A stretch of DNA of 64,000 nt. Origin: Tenacibaculum pelagium. GTDB lineage: Bacteria; Bacteroidota; Bacteroidia; Flavobacteriales; Flavobacteriaceae. Positions within the stretch are counted from its first letter, which is position 1; the number at the start of each line of letters is the position of its first letter. Positions 60,969 through 64,000 of this stretch are shown here, piece after piece. The notes below the pieces were generated by a model. That model did not search any database. It saw only the letters and a list, made by a program, of their open reading frames with translations, and had not been told where the DNA came from. The stretch is taken from positions 58,030 to 122,029 of the forward strand of contig NZ_JACGLS010000006.1 in the NCBI RefSeq assembly GCF_014062345.1, written 5' to 3'. Both the position numbers and the translations under genes were made by a program.

Positions 60969-60997
60969 TTTGCGAAATGTGAAATTTAATAACTTTG
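60969..60997 (+). promoter_or_regulatory. Promoter of the threonine dehydrogenase gene
   Basis: TTTG (60969-60972), 17 bp spacer, TAACTTTG (60990-60997): both exact. It lies 27 bp before the ATG at 61025. A TTG at 60995 is inside the -7 box, so it cannot be the start. Confidence 0.75.
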
Positions 60998-61024
60998 TCA
61001 ACCTATATTTTTGAATTTTTAAAA

Positions 61025-61993
61025 ATGAATGACACCATATTAATTTTAGGAGCTTGCGGGCAAATAGGAACTGAGTTAACTCAAAAGTTACGTTCTATAT
61101 ACGGGAATGATAATGTTATAGCTTCTGATATTAGAGAAGGAGGGGCAGAAATGATGAGTTCAGGACCTTTTGAAATTATTGACGCAACCGATAAAGAAGG
61201 TATCTTAAATGTAATTCAAAAGTATAAAATTAACCAGGTTTATTTAATGGCTGCGATGTTATCGGCTACAGCAGAAAAGTATCCTTTAAAAGGCTGGAAT
61301 TTAAATATGACTTCTTTATTAGCTGTTTTAGAGTTAGCAAAAGAAAAGTATATTGAAAAAGTGTATTGGCCTAGCTCGATGGCTTCATTCGGACCAACAT
61401 CACCAAAAATAAATACACCGCAGCAAACTGTAATGGAACCATCTACAGTATACGGAATTAGTAAAGTTGCCGGAGAGCACTGGTGTAATTATTATCATGA
61501 TAAATATGGAGTTGATGTAAGAAGTATTCGTTATCCTGGAATTATTAGCTGGAAAACGTTACCTGGTGGTGGAACTACAGATTATGCAGTTGATATTTAT
61601 TTTGATGCTTTAAAGAAAGGAACTTTTGAATGTTTTTTATCAGAAAATACACGTTTGCCAATGATGTATATGGATGATGCAATTAATGCGACTATCCAAT
61701 TAATGCAAGCGGATGCAGATAAAATTAAAACAAGAACTTCATATAATTTAGCAGCAATAAGCTTTACACCTAAAGAGATTGCTACTGAAATACAAAAGTA
61801 CATTCCAGATTTTACAATTGCGTATAATCCAGATTTTAGACAAGCTATTGCAGATAGTTGGCCTCAAATTATTGACGATTCTCACGCAAGAAAAGATTGG
61901 GGATGGCAACATCAATTCGATTTAGCTTCAATGACTAAGGATATTATCACCAATTTAAAAAAGTTAGAAAGTCAGCAGTTAAAAGAAGTGTAA
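61025..61993 (+). CDS. L-threonine 3-dehydrogenase, SDR type
   Basis: A 322-residue extended short-chain dehydrogenase. The NAD-binding GACGQIGTEL near residue 10, the YxxxK in STVYGISKVAGE and the YPGIISWKTLPGGGTTDYA segment match the SDR-type threonine dehydrogenases described in Flavobacterium. They oxidise L-threonine to 2-amino-3-ketobutyrate. The partner 2-amino-3-ketobutyrate CoA ligase gene is not next to it here. A perfect promoter precedes it. A UDP-sugar epimerase is the alternative, but the sequence fits TDH better. Confidence 0.88.
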   Translation: MNDTILILGACGQIGTELTQKLRSIYGNDNVIASDIREGGAEMMSSGPFEIIDATDKEGILNVIQKYKINQVYLMAAMLSATAEKYPLKGWNLNMTSLLAVLELAKEKYIEKVYWPSSMASFGPTSPKINTPQQTVMEPSTVYGISKVAGEHWCNYYHDKYGVDVRSIRYPGIISWKTLPGGGTTDYAVDIYFDALKKGTFECFLSENTRLPMMYMDDAINATIQLMQADADKIKTRTSYNLAAISFTPKEIATEIQKYIPDFTIAYNPDFRQAIADSWPQIIDDSHARKDWGWQHQFDLASMTKDIITNLKKLESQQLKEV

Positions 61994-62074
61994 GTTCTAT
62001 CAAATTTTCTCGTCTATTGTAATCTATTTTCATGCTTTGTAACTTAGGTAGCTAAGCGTTTAAATAGAAACAGA

Positions 62075-62082
62075 TATTTTTG
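62075..62082 (+). promoter_or_regulatory. Promoter -7 element of the thioredoxin-fold gene
   Basis: TATTTTTG, exact TAnnTTTG match, 12 bp before the ATG at 62095. Confidence 0.55.
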
Positions 62083-62094
62083 TAATATAGAATA

Positions 62095-62688
62095 ATGAAG
62101 ATGAAAGAAATAATAAAAAACAGCTTACAAAAAGCAATTTCATACCCAGAATACAGAACTCTTGTTAAAGATTTATTAGATCAAGGAAAATCTACAGGGC
62201 CAAGTCAATCAGATGATTTATTAAATTATAGTTTGTTAAATGACAAACGTATGAAACGTTTAGATAAAACTATTAAGCTTACCGAAGAAACTATTGCTAA
62301 GGTTAAAGATGTGAAAGAGCCACAAACATGGCTGGTTTTAACTGAAGGTTGGTGTGGAGATGCTGCTCAAAATTTACCAGTAATTCATAAAATAGCTGAA
62401 GAAAACCCAAATATTAATTTAAAATTGGTTCTTAGAGATGAGAATGTTGAATTGATGGATGAATTTTTAACAAACGGAGGTAGATCTATACCTAAATTAA
62501 TTGCTTTAGATAATAAAAATGAAGTGATTTCGACTTGGGGACCAAGACCAACAACTGCTACTAAAATGGTTGCTGATTATAAAAATGAACATGGAAGCTT
62601 GGATGCTGAATTTAAAAAATATTTACAAGTTTGGTATAATAAAGATAAAGGAAACGATGTTCAGAAAGACATTATATCGTTTATTTAA
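62095..62688 (+). CDS. Thioredoxin-fold protein with a single active-site cysteine
   Basis: A 197-residue thioredoxin-like protein (Thioredoxin_9 type) without a signal peptide. The active site reads EGWCGDAAQNLPVI: the second Cys of CxxC is replaced (W-C-G-D-A), so a normal disulfide cycle is not possible. The cis-Pro region is GGRSIPKLIALDN. It may act as a one-cysteine thiol enzyme or as a chaperone. It ends at a terminator. A second in-frame ATG at 62101 is also possible. Confidence 0.85.
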   Translation: MKMKEIIKNSLQKAISYPEYRTLVKDLLDQGKSTGPSQSDDLLNYSLLNDKRMKRLDKTIKLTEETIAKVKDVKEPQTWLVLTEGWCGDAAQNLPVIHKIAEENPNINLKLVLRDENVELMDEFLTNGGRSIPKLIALDNKNEVISTWGPRPTTATKMVADYKNEHGSLDAEFKKYLQVWYNKDKGNDVQKDIISFI

Positions 62689-62708
62689 ACAATAAAAAAT
62701 TAATAAAG

Positions 62709-62744
62709 AATCCCCTTTTTGAGTACAATCAAAAAGGGGATTTG
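62709..62744 (+). terminator. Terminator after the thioredoxin-fold gene
   Basis: AATCCCCTTTTTGA (62709-62722), loop GTACAA, TCAAAAAGGGGATT (62729-62742), followed by a short T run. It ends 8 bp before the next gene's promoter box. Confidence 0.8.
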
Positions 62745-62751
62745 TTTTCTG

Positions 62752-62759
62752 TATATTTG
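62752..62759 (+). promoter_or_regulatory. Promoter -7 element of the gene at 62779
   Basis: TATATTTG, exact TAnnTTTG match, 19 bp before the ATG. No good -33 box at standard distance, as the terminator hairpin occupies it. Confidence 0.6.
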
Positions 62760-62778
62760 CCGAACCGAAAGCGTTATT

Positions 62779-63258
62779 ATGTTTGTTGATTACAGTACTT
62801 TATCAGAAGAATCAAAAGTTTGGATTTACCCTTCAAGTAGAAAGTTTTATCCTCAAGAAATTGAAGGATTAAAAGAGAAATTACAAATTTTTGTTGATCA
62901 ATGGAAAACTGATGATGCAGATTTTAAAGCTTCATTTCAATTTTTACACAATCGTTTTATTGTTTTTCTAGCAGAAGAAAATTCAGAGTTAACAAATGCT
63001 GATTTGGATGCCCAGGTAGCTTTTGTTTTACAGTTACAGCAAGAGTATGAAATTGAATTATTAGATAAAATGAATGTGTGTTTTAAGCAAGGTGAATACA
63101 CACAGTATAAAGAACTAAAAGACTTTAAAAAGTTGATTAAAAATAAAGCTGTAACTGGAAAAACAATAATTTTTGACAATTTAATTCAAACAAAATTTGA
63201 ATTAGAAAATTACTGGGAAGTTCCAATTACAGACAGTTGGTATAATCGGTTTTTATAA
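62779..63258 (+). CDS. Conserved Flavobacteriaceae protein (often mislabelled ABC transporter ATPase)
   Basis: A 159-residue soluble protein starting MFVDYSTLSEESKVWIYPSS. It has conserved aromatic and acidic residues, but no Walker A, Walker B or ABC signature, although relatives are often labelled 'ABC transporter ATPase' in databases. The ATG at 62779 is chosen because the longer frame would start inside the terminator/promoter region. Function unknown. Confidence 0.78.
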   Translation: MFVDYSTLSEESKVWIYPSSRKFYPQEIEGLKEKLQIFVDQWKTDDADFKASFQFLHNRFIVFLAEENSELTNADLDAQVAFVLQLQQEYEIELLDKMNVCFKQGEYTQYKELKDFKKLIKNKAVTGKTIIFDNLIQTKFELENYWEVPITDSWYNRFL

Positions 63259-63285
63259 TACATTTGTTAAAAGAATAAATTTTAT

Positions 63286-64000
63286 ATGAAAAAGATAATA
63301 GTTTTAAGTTTTATATTCTTCACTTTTATTTCTGTAACAGCACAAGACTTGGTAAGCACTGTTTCAGTAAATTCAGTTACGTGCAATAGTGCATGTGATG
63401 GGGTTATTACAGTAAATGCAATAGGAGGTACAGGGGGGTATCAGTATGAATTGTATGATTTTTCAATGGTGTTAATCGCCACTTCTACTTCATCTATTTT
63501 TACAAATTTATGTGCAGGTAGTTTTAGTGTTTATGTTAAAGATTCTGGAAATAACGAATATGTTGTTAACTCAGTAGTGGTTACCGAACCCTCAGTTTTA
63601 GTTTCTGATATTTTAGTAACTAAAGAGCCAACTTTTGGGAATAATGATGGAGAAATTACAGTCAATGTAACTGGTGGTACCCCTCCATATGAGTATAACA
63701 TAAGTAGCATGTCTTCTAATCAATTTTTAAGTAGTAATGTTTTCTCTGATTTATCGGCTGGAAATTATACTCTTTTTATTAAGGATCAAGTTGGTTGCGT
63801 ATTAAGCCAAGAAATTACACTTGAGAATTCAATTCCCGACGCCGACGGAGATGGAGTGTTTGATGATGTAGATCCAGATGATGATAATGATGGAAATCCA
63901 GATGTTACTGATCCCAACCCATTAGATCCAGTAACAGATGTAGATGTATTAACAGTTGTAGAAGGAACTACAGGTACAGTAAATGTATTATCGAATGATG
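63286..64000 (+). CDS. SprB-repeat and thrombospondin-3 adhesin, 3' partial
   Basis: An open frame from the ATG at 63286 to the window end (238 complete codons visible). A signal peptide (MKKIIVLSFIFFTFISVTAQ) is followed by two SprB-type repeats of about 75 residues (TCNSACDGVITVNAIGGTGGY and NNDGEITVNVTGGTPPYEY, each ending in a LSAG.Y.L/CAGSFSVYV-type strand), then a calcium-binding Asp-rich stretch (DADGDGVFDDVDPDDDNDGN) and the start of a further domain (VVEGTTGTVNVLSND). This composition is typical of large cell-surface adhesins secreted by the type 9 system; SprB itself drives gliding in Flavobacterium. The C-terminal sorting domain must be outside the window. Confidence 0.85.
   Translation, partial: MKKIIVLSFIFFTFISVTAQDLVSTVSVNSVTCNSACDGVITVNAIGGTGGYQYELYDFSMVLIATSTSSIFTNLCAGSFSVYVKDSGNNEYVVNSVVVTEPSVLVSDILVTKEPTFGNNDGEITVNVTGGTPPYEYNISSMSSNQFLSSNVFSDLSAGNYTLFIKDQVGCVLSQEITLENSIPDADGDGVFDDVDPDDDNDGNPDVTDPNPLDPVTDVDVLTVVEGTTGTVNVLSND

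Noticed and set aside
60995..61024. TTG start for the threonine dehydrogenase
   Set aside because: The codon lies inside the exact TAACTTTG promoter box, so it cannot be transcribed from that promoter; the ATG at 61025 gives the normal Rossmann start.
1..64000. CRISPR arrays, insertion sequences, prophage, integrase or toxin-antitoxin islands
   Set aside because: No spaced direct repeats, transposase or integrase motifs, terminal inverted repeats or composition shifts were seen; gene content is mostly ordinary chromosomal.

Overview
The window is AT-rich (roughly one third GC by eye) chromosomal DNA from a marine-type Flavobacteriaceae bacterium (phylum Bacteroidota), most like Tenacibaculum or Polaribacter; the genus is an inference. 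The phylum is shown by promoters of the TAnnTTTG type instead of TATAAT boxes, few Shine-Dalgarno sequences, a SusC/SusD pair, many lipoproteins with LxxSC-type lipoboxes, SprB-type adhesin repeats, an SDR-type threonine dehydrogenase, and the DUF177-rpmF-fabH-accB-accC order. No insertion sequence, prophage, integrase, CRISPR array or rRNA was seen, and no gene-free stretch exceeds 300 bases.

Left part (1-20 kb): an anti-sigma factor cut by the window edge with two DUF4097 envelope proteins; a YCII protein overlapping an ECF42-type sigma factor; a leftward M23 peptidase / GH3 / MOSC group; and an ECF sigma factor region (7.1-10.6 kb). Three start sites in that region share an identical 13-mer plus a GGTC box at fixed spacing, which looks like a small self-regulated envelope regulon. 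Next come nadD-gmk-yicC, an EamA transporter, a BON-LysM protein and thiL. A four-lipoprotein operon follows (LVIVD-type propeller, seven-repeat propeller, MbnP, MbnH/MauG-type diheme enzyme), which looks like a surface copper or redox system.

Middle (20-48 kb): sufA-like/sufB/sufC/sufD, a bacilliredoxin, a TerB-DnaJ protein, a SusC/SusD/Calx-beta lipoprotein locus, an isoleucyl-tRNA synthetase whose HIGH motif reads GVHH (the swapped form linked to mupirocin hyper-resistance), a DksA-like protein without its zinc cysteines, lspA, a YeeE/YedE pair, a DUF2911 protein, a lone Stealth phosphotransferase, the fatty-acid initiation cluster, pdxA and ribE with interlocked promoters, a PorE-like OmpA protein and a CAU-anticodon tRNA with Ile2 identity features.

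Right part (47.7-64 kb): a polyprenyl synthetase; a TetR-controlled RND efflux operon with a perfect inverted-repeat operator candidate over its promoter; a TonB-type outer-membrane barrel divergent from a LytS/LytTR two-component pair; recX; a lipoprotein; threonine 3-dehydrogenase; a one-cysteine thioredoxin-fold protein; a conserved protein often labelled ABC ATPase without the motifs; and the first 715 bases of a SprB/thrombospondin-3 adhesin gene that leaves the window.

Start sites were chosen using signal peptides and promoter positions. Several longer frames begin with TTG inside a promoter or terminator and were shortened.
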